Shown piece by piece: positions 26,180-33,812 of a stretch of 48,920 nt of DNA; the stretch's first letter is position 1; each line of letters starts with the position of its first letter. Source of the stretch: Actibacterium sp. MT2.3-13A (lineage in GTDB: Bacteria; Pseudomonadota; Alphaproteobacteria; Rhodobacterales; Rhodobacteraceae); assembly GCF_018139985.1 (NCBI RefSeq), contig NZ_JAGSOU010000020.1, forward strand, positions 1 through 48,920, written 5' to 3'. Both the position numbers and the translations under genes were made by a program. The notes below the pieces were generated by a model. It was not told the DNA's origin, did no database searches, and saw only the letters and a program-made list of their open reading frames with translations.

Positions 26180-27328
26180 TCAGTCCGTGCCGCCCAGCAG
26201 CTCCTTGTGGATCTCGATCGCATAACGGTCGGTCATGCCCGAGACGTAATCGCAGATGACGCGCGCCAGCGCCGTCTCGTCCCCCCCCGCGGCCCGCACA
26301 TCCAGCTGCCAGCGCGGCGGCAGCAGCTCGGGATGGGCCATGTAGAGGGGAAAGAGGTCATCGACGACCTTGGTCACCTCCTTGCGTACCGCCACCACCG
26401 AGGGGGCGCGATACATCCGGGTGAACATGAACTTGCGCAGCACCTTGAGGTCGTTCCACACGCCCTCGGTGAAGCGCACCATCGGCACGCCGGCGGTGCG
26501 CACCGCGGCGGCGCTTTGCGGATCGTATTCCGCCAGCCGGCGGCGGGTCTCGGCGATCACGTCCTCGACCATGACGCCGAAGAAGCGGCGCAACGCCTCG
26601 TGCCGGCGGCGGTAGCGGTCCGTGGTGGGATATTTCCGGTCCACCTCGGCATAGCAGTCGCGCAGGATCGGCAGCTCGGCCACCTCCTCCTGGTCGAACA
26701 GCTGCGCGCGCAGCCCGTCGTGGATGTCGTGGTGGTTGTAGGCGATGTCGTCGGCCAGCGCGGCCACCTGCGCCTCGGCGCTGGCGTGCGTGTGCAGTTC
26801 CAGGTCGTGCACGGCGTTGTATTCGGCCAGCGCATAGGGCAGCTCGCCGGTCACCGGGCCGTTGTGCTTGGCGATGCCCTCCAGCGTTTCCCAGGTCAGG
26901 TTCAGCCCGTCGAACTCGGCATAATGGCGCTCCAGCCGGGTGACGATGCGGATCGCCTGCGCGTTATGGTCGAAGCCGCCATAGGGCGCCATCAGCCGCG
27001 CCATCGCGTCCTCGCCTGTATGGCCGAAGGGGGTGTGGCCCAGGTCATGGGCCAGCGCCACCGCCTCGGTCAGCTCGGCGTTCAGGCCCAGCGCCCCCGA
27101 CAGCGTGCGCGCCACCTGCGCCACCTCGATGGAATGGGTCAGCCGGGTGCGAAAGAAATCGCCCTCATGCTCGATGAAGACCTGGGTCTTGTGCTTCAGC
27201 CGCCGGAAGGCCGAGGAATGGATGATCCGGTCGCGGTCGCGCTGAAAACACGAGCGAAAGGTGCTCACGCTCTCGGGATAAAGCCGCCCCCGGCTGTCCT
27301 CCGGGTGGCAGGCATAGATTGCCAACAT
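26180..27328 (-). CDS. dgt: Deoxyguanosinetriphosphate triphosphohydrolase-like protein
   Basis: 382 residues of the HD superfamily. The N-terminal signature RDRDRIIHSSAFRRLKHKTQVF (31-51) is followed by His65 (RLTHSIEV) and AHDLGHTPFGH (93-103) with the metal-binding His94-Asp95 pair. Later parts include DDIAYNHHDIHDG. It hydrolyses dNTPs to deoxynucleoside and triphosphate; substrate preference in the long bacterial dGTPase-like group varies. ATG 27328 is chosen, with AAGGGG upstream. It is the first gene of the minus-strand operon and divergent from erpA. Confidence 0.93.
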   Translation of the reverse strand: MLAIYACHPEDSRGRLYPESVSTFRSCFQRDRDRIIHSSAFRRLKHKTQVFIEHEGDFFRTRLTHSIEVAQVARTLSGALGLNAELTEAVALAHDLGHTPFGHTGEDAMARLMAPYGGFDHNAQAIRIVTRLERHYAEFDGLNLTWETLEGIAKHNGPVTGELPYALAEYNAVHDLELHTHASAEAQVAALADDIAYNHHDIHDGLRAQLFDQEEVAELPILRDCYAEVDRKYPTTDRYRRRHEALRRFFGVMVEDVIAETRRRLAEYDPQSAAAVRTAGVPMVRFTEGVWNDLKVLRKFMFTRMYRAPSVVAVRKEVTKVVDDLFPLYMAHPELLPPRWQLDVRAAGGDETALARVICDYVSGMTDRYAIEIHKELLGGTD

Positions 27329-27342
27329 GTCGTCCCCTTGGC

Positions 27343-27371
27343 TTGTCGCCCGTTTTTCGCGACCATATATG
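27343..27371 (+). promoter_or_regulatory. Probable promoter of erpA
   Basis: TTGTCG and TATATG with 17 bases between them, 34 bases before the erpA ATG, in the divergent dgt/erpA interval. Confidence 0.45.
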
Positions 27372-27405
27372 CCAGATGGCACGGATTTGACACGGGATTC
27401 TGAAA

Positions 27406-27735
27406 ATGGACATGACCCTGCCCCCCAAGGTGACCCCGCGCGCCTTCGAACGGCTGGCCGAAATCGGCGCCGCGGCGCAGGGCAAGGCGCTGCGCGTCGC
27501 GGTCGAGGGCGGCGGCTGCTCGGGGTTCCAGTACGACATCTCGCTGGACGACCCCGCCGAGGGCGACCTGGTGCTCGAAGGCGACGGCGAAAAGGTGGTG
27601 GTGGACAGCGTCTCGCTGCCCTTTCTCGCCAACGCCACCATCGACTTCACCGAAGAGCTGATCGGGGCGCGCTTCGTGATCGACAACCCGAACGCCACCT
27701 CCTCCTGCGGCTGCGGCACCAGCTTCTCGATCTAG
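27406..27735 (+). CDS. erpA: A-type iron-sulfur carrier (ErpA/IscA family)
   Basis: 109 residues. The three conserved cysteines of A-type carriers are present: Cys38 in GGGCSGFQY and Cys101/Cys103 in SSCGCGTSF near the C-terminus. The protein delivers Fe-S clusters to apo-targets. The name ErpA rather than IscA rests on the stand-alone location beside dgt and the overall sequence look; no suf or isc genes are in the window. It is convergent with a cytochrome c gene. Confidence 0.88.
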   Translation: MDMTLPPKVTPRAFERLAEIGAAAQGKALRVAVEGGGCSGFQYDISLDDPAEGDLVLEGDGEKVVVDSVSLPFLANATIDFTEELIGARFVIDNPNATSSCGCGTSFSI

Positions 27736-27781
27736 GCGCGATGGGCGGGACCGCCCGGCCGGGCCGCCCCGCCGCGGCGGG

Positions 27782-28204
27782 TCACTGCACCTGCATGGTC
27801 GAGATATACTCGACCAGCGTCAGGATGCGTCCGCGCACATAGGCCGCGCGGTCCTCGCGCGAGAACTCGGTGCCCAGCGCCGCGTTGCCCTCGATCGAAT
27901 AACGGTCGCCCCAGGCCGGCATGTCGGTGGAGCCATGCGCCCCCGACGCGGCGCTGCCGTCGATGATCCCGTAGACCGCCGCCACCGGGAACACCCCGCC
28001 GTTGTTGGCCTGAAGGGCGGTCAGATCCGGGATCGGGGCGTTGAGAAACCCCGCGAGATAGCCATCGCCCTTGCCGGAGGCGCCGTGGCATTGCGCGCAA
28101 CTGTTCATGTATTCGCTCTGGCCGATCTCCATGTCCTGGGCCTGAGCGGCGCAGGGGATTGCGATGGCTGCCGCCGCGGCGGCGCTGATCCATGAGGTCT
28201 TCAT
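27782..28204 (-). CDS. Periplasmic class I c-type cytochrome
   Basis: 140 residues. Signal peptide 1-22 (ends CAAQAQ). The haem-binding motif CAQCH is at Cys36/Cys39/His40, with Met95 in STDMPAWG as the likely sixth ligand, giving a mature protein of about 118 residues. The helix RAAYVRGRILTLVEYISTMQ closes the fold, as in SoxX/cytochrome-cbb3-associated single-haem cytochromes. A near-perfect FnrL site lies 66 bases upstream, which suggests expression at low oxygen. Its electron partner is not evident; no oxidase genes are nearby. Confidence 0.9.
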   Translation of the reverse strand: MKTSWISAAAAAAIAIPCAAQAQDMEIGQSEYMNSCAQCHGASGKGDGYLAGFLNAPIPDLTALQANNGGVFPVAAVYGIIDGSAASGAHGSTDMPAWGDRYSIEGNAALGTEFSREDRAAYVRGRILTLVEYISTMQVQ

Positions 28205-28269
28205 GTGGGCTCCTCCCGTTTTCGCGTTTCACGCAAGGCAAAGCGTGGGCCGCTTGCCTCGCGCCGGCC

Positions 28270-28283
28270 ATGATCCAGATCAA
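28270..28283. promoter_or_regulatory. FnrL-type site between cytochrome c and the BaiN-type flavoprotein
   Basis: ATGATCCAGATCAA differs from the FnrL consensus TTGAT-N4-ATCAA only in its first base. It is about 66 bases from each of two divergent starts, so it could serve the cytochrome c gene, the flavoprotein gene, or both. The cytochrome is the more likely target. Confidence 0.55.
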
Positions 28284-28350
28284 GGCATCGGCGCCTCTGG
28301 CCAATCGCGCGCGCGACGCCTAAGCAGGGGCAAAACAACGGATCCCGCCC

Positions 28351-29532
28351 ATGTCCGACTACAGAACCGTCATCCTCGGCGCCGGCGCCGCCGGCCTGAT
28401 GTGCGCGGCCCATGCAGGGCCCGGCACGCTGGTCATCGACCATGCCCGCGCCCCGGGCGAGAAGATCCGCATCTCTGGCGGCGGGCGGTGCAACTTCACC
28501 AACCTGCACGCCGGGCCCGGCAATTTCCTGTCCGGCAACCCGCATTTCGCCAAATCGGCCCTGGCGCGCTACACCCAGCGGGATTTCATCGACCTGGTGA
28601 ATCGCCACGGCATCGCCTGGCACGAAAAGACGCTGGGCCAGCTGTTCTGCGACGGCTCGGCGAAACAGATCGTGGCCATGCTGCTGGCCGAGGCGGCGCA
28701 GGCTGAGCTGCGCCTGCAGACCGCCGTCACCGGCATCGCTCACCGCGACGGGCGCTTCCACCTGACGCTCGACCAGGGCGCGCCGGTAACCTGCGAAAAC
28801 CTGGTGATCTCCACCGGCGGCAAGTCGATCCCGAAAATGGGCGCCACCGGATTCGGCTACCAGGTGGCGCGCCAGTTCGGCATGGAGGTGACCGAGACCC
28901 GCCCGGGACTGGTGCCGCTGACCTTTACCGGCGACACGCTGGAGGGGCTGAAGGGGCTGGCCGGCGTCGCCCTGCCCGCCCGCGTCAGCTGCAAGGGCAC
29001 CAGTTTCGACGAGGCGCTGCTCTTCACCCACCGCGGCCTCTCGGGCCCCGCGATCCTGCAGATCTCCAGCTACTGGCGCGAGGGCGATGCGATCGCGATC
29101 GACCTGCTGCCGGACCGCGACGCCTATCGGGCGCTGCGCGCCCGCCGCGCCGAGGCGGGGCGCAAATCCATCGTCACCGCGCTCGGCGAGCTGTTGCCGG
29201 GCCGCCTCGCCGCCTACACCGCCGAACGTCTGGGCCTCGCCGGCAACCTCGCCGATCATTCCGACAGCCGCCTGCGCGCGCTGTCCGACGCCCTGCACGG
29301 CTGGCGGCTCACCCCCGCCGGCAGCGAGGGCTACCGCACCGCCGAGGTCACGCTGGGCGGCGTGGACACCGGCGGGCTGAACGCCCGCACGATGGAAAGC
29401 CGGACACAACCCGGCCTCTATTTCATCGGCGAGGTGGTGGACGTGACCGGCTGGCTGGGCGGCTACAACTTCCAGTGGGCCTGGTCCTCGGGCCATGCGG
29501 CGGGCACCGCGATAGCCGCTTCTTCTGGCTGA
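28351..29532 (+). CDS. NAD(P)/FAD-dependent oxidoreductase, BaiN/HI0933 family
   Basis: 393 residues. The FAD-binding GAGAAGLMCAAHA is at about residues 11-23. The family hallmark ISGGGRCNFTN follows at about 47-57, with VISTGGKSIPKMGATGFGY and FTHRGLSGPAILQISSYW further on. The C-terminal FAD region FIGEVVDVTGWLGGYNFQWAWSSGHAAG is complete. The family includes a 7-dehydroxylation reductase (BaiN) of gut bacteria, but most members have no assigned substrate. The last codons and the stop lie inside a copy of the dispersed repeat. Confidence 0.88.
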   Translation: MSDYRTVILGAGAAGLMCAAHAGPGTLVIDHARAPGEKIRISGGGRCNFTNLHAGPGNFLSGNPHFAKSALARYTQRDFIDLVNRHGIAWHEKTLGQLFCDGSAKQIVAMLLAEAAQAELRLQTAVTGIAHRDGRFHLTLDQGAPVTCENLVISTGGKSIPKMGATGFGYQVARQFGMEVTETRPGLVPLTFTGDTLEGLKGLAGVALPARVSCKGTSFDEALLFTHRGLSGPAILQISSYWREGDAIAIDLLPDRDAYRALRARRAEAGRKSIVTALGELLPGRLAAYTAERLGLAGNLADHSDSRLRALSDALHGWRLTPAGSEGYRTAEVTLGGVDTGGLNARTMESRTQPGLYFIGEVVDVTGWLGGYNFQWAWSSGHAAGTAIAASSG

Positions 29533-29552
29533 AAATATCCCCGCCGGAGGCA
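29521..29552 (-). repeat. Dispersed intergenic repeat, copy 5 (left arm of inverted pair)
   Basis: The minus strand reads GCCTCCGGCGGGGATATTT, then TCAGCCAGAAGAA. It overlaps the last four codons and stop of the flavoprotein gene. With copy 6 it can form a hairpin with arms of about 32 bases and a loop of about 33. Confidence 0.9.
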
Positions 29553-29575
29553 TAGAATCTTTCCGGCGCCACATG

Positions 29576-29617
29576 GACTTTCTCGCCTCCGGCGGGGATA
29601 TTTGGGGCCAGAAGAAA
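29576..29617 (+). repeat. Dispersed intergenic repeat, copy 6 (right arm of inverted pair)
   Basis: Reads GGACTTTCTCGCCTCC, GGCGGGGATATTTGG, GGCCAGAAGAA. A full-length copy ending 13 bases before the xth ATG, so a hairpin with copy 5 would lie directly upstream of the xth ribosome binding site. Confidence 0.9.
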
Positions 29618-29630
29618 CAAGGGCAGGCAC

Positions 29631-30410
29631 ATGAAAATCGCCACTTTCAACATCAATGGCATCAAGGCGCGGCTGCCCGCGCTGCTCGACTGGCTGGACG
29701 AGGCGCAGCCCGACGTGGCGCTGTTGCAGGAGATCAAGTCGGTCGACGAGGCCTTCCCGCGCGAGCCGTTCGAGGAGCGCGGATACAATCTCGAGACCCA
29801 CGGCCAGAAAAGCTTCAACGGCGTGGCGATCCTGTCCAAGCTGCCGCTCGAGGATGTCACCCGCGGCCTGCCCGGCGACGACGAGGACGAGCAGGCCCGC
29901 TGGATCGAGGCCACCGTGGTGGGCAAGCAGGCGCTGCGGATCTGCGGGCTCTACCTGCCCAACGGCAACCCCGCGCCAGGACCGAAATACGACTACAAGC
30001 TGGCCTGGATGGCGCGGCTGGAGGCGCGGGCGCGCGAATTGCTCGCCGCCGAGGAGCCGGCGCTGATGGCGGGCGACTACAACATCATCCCGCAGGACGA
30101 GGACGCCGCCCGGCCCGAGACGTGGAAGGACGACGCGCTGGCGCTGCCCGCGTCCCGCGCCGCCTTCCGCCGGATCCTCAACCTCGGCTTCACCGAGGCG
30201 TTTCGCGCGCGCACCCGCGGCCCCGGCCATTATTCGTTCTGGGACTACCAGGCCGGCGCCTGGACCAGGGATGACGGCATCCGCATCGACCATTTCCTAC
30301 TGACCCCGCAGGCGGCGGACCTGCTGATCGACTGCCGCATCGAGCGCGAGCTGCGCGGCCACGAAAAGCCCTCCGACCATGTGCCGGTCTGGGTGGAGCT
30401 GGACCTGTGA
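29631..30410 (+). CDS. xth: Exodeoxyribonuclease III
   Basis: 259 residues of the exonuclease III/AP endonuclease family for base excision repair. Active-site elements are TFNINGIKARLPALLDWL with the conserved Asn, LLQEIKSVDEAFP (metal-binding Glu about 34), CGLYLPNGNP, AGDYNIIPQDED, GIRIDHFLLT and the final SDHVPVW histidine. Length and motifs match a cytoplasmic xth enzyme. The stop overlaps the mazG start (GTGA), so the two form a genome-maintenance pair. Confidence 0.94.
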   Translation: MKIATFNINGIKARLPALLDWLDEAQPDVALLQEIKSVDEAFPREPFEERGYNLETHGQKSFNGVAILSKLPLEDVTRGLPGDDEDEQARWIEATVVGKQALRICGLYLPNGNPAPGPKYDYKLAWMARLEARARELLAAEEPALMAGDYNIIPQDEDAARPETWKDDALALPASRAAFRRILNLGFTEAFRARTRGPGHYSFWDYQAGAWTRDDGIRIDHFLLTPQAADLLIDCRIERELRGHEKPSDHVPVWVELDL

Positions 30411-31222
30411 GCGAGGATCTGATCCACGACCCCGCGGGCGGCCTGCCCCGCCTGCTGGAGATCATGCGCCGGCTGCGCGATCCCGAAACCGGTTGCCCCT
30501 GGGACATCGAACAGGATTTCGCCACCATCGCGCCCTACACGATCGAGGAGGCCTATGAGGTCGCCGACGCCATCGCGCGCGGCGCCTGGGAAGAGCTGGA
30601 GGGCGAGCTGGGCGATCTGCTCTTGCAGGTGGTCTATCACGCGCAGATGGGCGCGGAAGCGGGGCTGTTCGATTTCGACAGCGTGGCCCGGGCGGTGTCC
30701 GACAAGATGGTGGCGCGCCATCCGCATGTCTTCGGCGACGAGAGCCGCGACAAGTCGGCCGAGCAGCAGACCGCCGACTGGGAGCGGATCAAGGCCGCCG
30801 AGCGCGCGGACAAGGCCGCGCATGGGGTTCTGGACGACGTGGCCATCGGCCTGCCGGCGCTGACCCGCGCGGTGAAACTTCAGAAGCGCGCGGCGCGGGT
30901 GGGGTTCGACTGGCCCACGACTCACGAGGTGGTGGAGAAGATCGTCGAGGAGGCGCGCGAGCTGGAAGAGGCGCGCGCGGAGCTTTCTCACGAAGAGGTG
31001 ACCGAGGAATTCGGCGACCTGCTGTTCGTGATCGCCAATCTCGCGCGCCATCTGAAGATCGACCCCGAGGAGGCCCTGCGCGCCGCCAACACGAAATTCA
31101 CACGCCGTTTCAATGTGATAGAGGAAGAACTGGCAAAGCGCGGAAAGCGGCCGGAGGAATCCGACCTCGATGAGATGGACGCGCTGTGGAACCTGGCGAA
31201 GGTGCGCGAAAAGGCCGACTAA
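30407..31222 (+). CDS. mazG: Nucleoside triphosphate pyrophosphohydrolase MazG
   Basis: 271 residues. The first MazG domain begins LLEIMRRLRDPETGCPWDIEQDF with the metal-binding EEAYEVADAI and ELGDLLLQVVYHAQM. The second repeat carries EKIVEEARELEEARAEL and EEFGDLLFVIANLARHL. It hydrolyses non-canonical or excess NTPs to NMP and PPi. The start is a GTG overlapping the xth stop. Length matches the standard two-domain form. Confidence 0.95.
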   Translation: MSEDLIHDPAGGLPRLLEIMRRLRDPETGCPWDIEQDFATIAPYTIEEAYEVADAIARGAWEELEGELGDLLLQVVYHAQMGAEAGLFDFDSVARAVSDKMVARHPHVFGDESRDKSAEQQTADWERIKAAERADKAAHGVLDDVAIGLPALTRAVKLQKRAARVGFDWPTTHEVVEKIVEEARELEEARAELSHEEVTEEFGDLLFVIANLARHLKIDPEEALRAANTKFTRRFNVIEEELAKRGKRPEESDLDEMDALWNLAKVREKAD

Positions 31223-31227
31223 AAAAT

Positions 31228-31265
31228 TCAGGTATTGACCTGACCAAAATCGTCGGATTTAACCC
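31228..31265 (+). promoter_or_regulatory. Promoter with palindromic operator before the iron-binding protein gene
   Basis: TCAGGT-ATTG-ACCTGA (31228-31243) is a perfect 16-base palindrome overlapping a -35-like TTGACC; TTTAAC follows 17 bases later as a -10. The position suggests repression by a metal-responsive regulator. The palindrome is not an Irr site and is only loosely like RirA or Fur sites, so the regulator is open. Confidence 0.5.
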
Positions 31266-31291
31266 GTGTCACGCAAACAACAGGAGCTGAC

Positions 31292-32308
31292 ATGACCCGG
31301 TTTCTTCGACTTCCCCTCACGGCCGCAGCCGCGCTCGGCATCGCGGCGCCCGCCGTCCAGGCCGATGAGGTGAATATCTATTCCTACCGCCAGCCCGAGC
31401 TGATCCAGCCCCTTCTCGATGCCTTCACCGAGCAGACGGGCATCGCCACCAACGTGGCCTTCCTCAGCAAGGGCATGGTGGAGCGCCTGCTGGCCGAGGG
31501 CGACCGTTCGCCCGCCGACATCATCCTGACCACCGACATCTCGCGCCTCGCCGAGGCGGTGGAGGCCGGCGTCACCCAGCCGGTGCAGAGCGCCGTGCTG
31601 GAGGCGCAGATCCCCGCCAATTTCCGCGATCCCGGCAACCAGTGGTTCGCCCTGACCACCCGGGCGCGGATCGTCTATGCCAGCAAGGAGCGCGTGGATC
31701 CGGCCGAGGTGACCACCTATGAGGATCTCGCCGATCCGAAATGGCAGGGCCGCATCTGCACCCGCTCGGGCACGCATTCCTACACGCTGGCGCTGGTCGC
31801 CGCGATGCTGCACCATCACGGCGAAGAGGCCACCAAGACCTGGCTGGAGGGCGTCAAGGCCAACCTCGCGCGCAAGCCGCAGGGCAATGACCGCGCGCAG
31901 GTCAAGGCGATCTGGGCCGGCGAATGCGACATCAGCCTCGGCAACACCTATTACATGGGCGAGATGCTGGCCGATGCCGAACAGACCGAATGGGCCAATT
32001 CGGTCAACGTGCTGTTCCCCGTGTTCGAGGGCGGCGGCACCCATGTCAACGTCTCGGGCGTGTCGCTGACCGCCGCCGCGCCGAACCGCGACGCCGCCGT
32101 CAAGCTGATGGAGTTCCTCGCCTCGCCGGAGGCGCAGGAGATCTATGCCGAGGTGAACTACGAATACCCCGTGGCGCCGGGCACCCAGCCGTCTGAGCTG
32201 GTCTCGGGCTGGGGCAGCTTCACCCCCGACGACGTCAACCTGATGGACCTGGCCGCGCTGCGCGCCACCGCGCTGCGGCTGGTCGAAGAGGTCAATTTCG
32301 ACGGCTGA
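31292..32308 (+). CDS. Iron(III) ABC transporter substrate-binding protein (FbpA/FutA type)
   Basis: 338 residues. A signal peptide (MTRFLRLPLTAAAALGIAAPAVQA, cleavage about 24) is followed by EVNIYSYRQPELIQPLLDAF, the typical start of ferric-binding proteins. GNDRAQVKAIWAGECDISLGNTYYMGEM contains the paired tyrosines (TYY) that bind Fe3+ in this family. It captures iron in the periplasm. No permease or ATPase gene follows; the next gene is a nucleoside hydrolase, so it is an orphan here and must work with a transporter elsewhere. Good AGGAG ribosome binding site. Confidence 0.93.
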   Translation: MTRFLRLPLTAAAALGIAAPAVQADEVNIYSYRQPELIQPLLDAFTEQTGIATNVAFLSKGMVERLLAEGDRSPADIILTTDISRLAEAVEAGVTQPVQSAVLEAQIPANFRDPGNQWFALTTRARIVYASKERVDPAEVTTYEDLADPKWQGRICTRSGTHSYTLALVAAMLHHHGEEATKTWLEGVKANLARKPQGNDRAQVKAIWAGECDISLGNTYYMGEMLADAEQTEWANSVNVLFPVFEGGGTHVNVSGVSLTAAAPNRDAAVKLMEFLASPEAQEIYAEVNYEYPVAPGTQPSELVSGWGSFTPDDVNLMDLAALRATALRLVEEVNFDG

Positions 32309-32390
32309 CCGCCGATCGGACCGCCAGCCCCAAGGGCGCACTGGACATCCCGGTGCGCCCTTGCCAGTCTCCGCCGCGACAGGAGACGCC

Positions 32391-33332
32391 ATGCCCCCCC
32401 GCAAGATCATCATCGACACCGACCCCGGACAGGACGACGCCGTCGCCATCCTGCTGGCGCTGGCCAGCCCCGAGGAGCTGGAGGTGCTGGGCATCACCGC
32501 CGTCGCGGGCAATGTCCCCCTACCCCTGACCCAGAAGAATGCCAGAATTGTCTGCGAGTTGGCGGGCAAAGCTGATGTAAAGGTTCACGCCGGATGCGAC
32601 CGCCCGCTGAAACGCCGGCTGGTCACGGCCGAGCATGTGCACGGCGCCTCGGGGCTGAATGGCCCGGCGCTGCCCGACCCGGTGATGCCGCTGCAGCAGG
32701 CCCATGCCGTCGATTTCATCATCGACACGCTGCGCGGCGAGCCCTCGGAAAGCGTGACGCTGTGCCCGCTGGGGCCGCTGACCAATATCGCCACCGCCTT
32801 CGCCCGCGCCCCCGATATCGTTGGCCGGGTGGCCGAGATCGTGCTGATGGGCGGCGCCTATTTCGAGGTGGGCAACATCACCCCCGCGGCCGAGTTCAAC
32901 ATTTACGTCGACCCGGAAGCCGCTGAAATCGTGTTCGCTTCCGGCGCGCCTCTGACGGTGATGCCGCTCGACGTCACGCACCGGGCGCTGGTCACGCGGG
33001 AACGCAACGAGGCGTTCCGCGCCCTCCCCGGCACTGTCGGCCCGGCGGTCGCCGCGATGACCGATTTCTTCGAACGTTTCGACCGCGAGAAATACGGCGC
33101 CGAGGGGGCGCCGCTGCACGACCCCTGCGTCACCGCCTACCTGTTGCGCCCGGACCTGTTCCGCGGCCGCCACATCAACGTGGAGATCGAAACGCAAGGC
33201 CGTTTGACCACCGGCATGACCGTGGCCGACTGGTGGCGCGTCTCGGGCCGCGCGCCCAACGCCACCTTCATGCGCGAGATCGACGCCGAGGGGTTCTTCG
33301 ACCTGCTGACCGAAAGGCTGGCCCGGCTATGA
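32391..33332 (+). CDS. Nucleoside hydrolase, IUNH family
   Basis: 313 residues. The calcium-binding signature IIIDTDPGQDDAVAILLAL (about 6-24) and the later VLMGGAYFEVGNITPAAEFNIYVDPEAA and PLHDPCVTAYLL place it in the inosine-uridine preferring nucleoside hydrolases, which cleave ribonucleosides to base and ribose. The substrate spectrum is not visible. ATG 32391 has AGGAGACGCC upstream. The stop overlaps the start of the GNAT gene (ATGA). Confidence 0.92.
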   Translation: MPPRKIIIDTDPGQDDAVAILLALASPEELEVLGITAVAGNVPLPLTQKNARIVCELAGKADVKVHAGCDRPLKRRLVTAEHVHGASGLNGPALPDPVMPLQQAHAVDFIIDTLRGEPSESVTLCPLGPLTNIATAFARAPDIVGRVAEIVLMGGAYFEVGNITPAAEFNIYVDPEAAEIVFASGAPLTVMPLDVTHRALVTRERNEAFRALPGTVGPAVAAMTDFFERFDREKYGAEGAPLHDPCVTAYLLRPDLFRGRHINVEIETQGRLTTGMTVADWWRVSGRAPNATFMREIDAEGFFDLLTERLARL

Positions 33333-33775
33333 CCGCCCTGCACCTGGCCCGCCCCGAGAACATCGACAGGCTGCTGCCGCTGGCCGCGGCCTTTCACGCC
33401 GAGATGGGGATCGCCGCCGACGACGATCACCGCCGCCGCGCGCTGGGGCCGCTGCTGGAGGGGTCGCCCTTTGGGGCGATCTACCTGGTGGGCCCCATCC
33501 GCGCGCCGATCGGTTATGTCGTGCTGACCTTCGGCTGGTCGGTGGAATATGGCGGCATGGACGCCTTCGTGGACGAGCTCTACGTCCGGCCCGGCGTGCG
33601 CGGCCGCGGCCTCGCGCTGGAGGCGCTGACCGGGCTGCGCGACATGCTCAGATCGGCGGGCATCGTCGGGCTGCACCTGGAGGTGGACCGCGACGACGCC
33701 GCCACCCAGCGGCTTTACCAGCGGGCCGGGTTCCGGCTGCATGAGCGCTATGTCCTGATGACCCAGATCTTCTGA
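33329..33775 (+). CDS. GNAT family N-acetyltransferase
   Basis: 148 residues, single GNAT domain. Acetyl-CoA binding motif A is at [17 protein letters not shown] (about 90-106), with [15 protein letters not shown] as strand 4 and [18 protein letters not shown] as motif B. The substrate is unknown. The ATG overlaps the nucleoside hydrolase stop, so the two are translated together; a small-molecule substrate connected with nucleoside salvage is possible but not shown. Confidence 0.88.
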   Translation: MTALHLARPENIDRLLPLAAAFHAEMGIAADDDHRRRALGPLLEGSPFGAIYLVGPIRAPIGYVVLTFGWSVEYGGMDAFVDELYVRPGVRGRGLALEALTGLRDMLRSAGIVGLHLEVDRDDAATQRLYQRAGFRLHERYVLMTQIF

Positions 33776-33812
33776 CGCTGGCGCGTCCCTCCTGCGGACC
33801 TATATTCACCCC

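Noticed and set aside
32505-32590. A third AT-richer patch inside the nucleoside hydrolase gene
   Set aside because: The drop is small (about 52% in one line) and short; not clearly outside normal variation.
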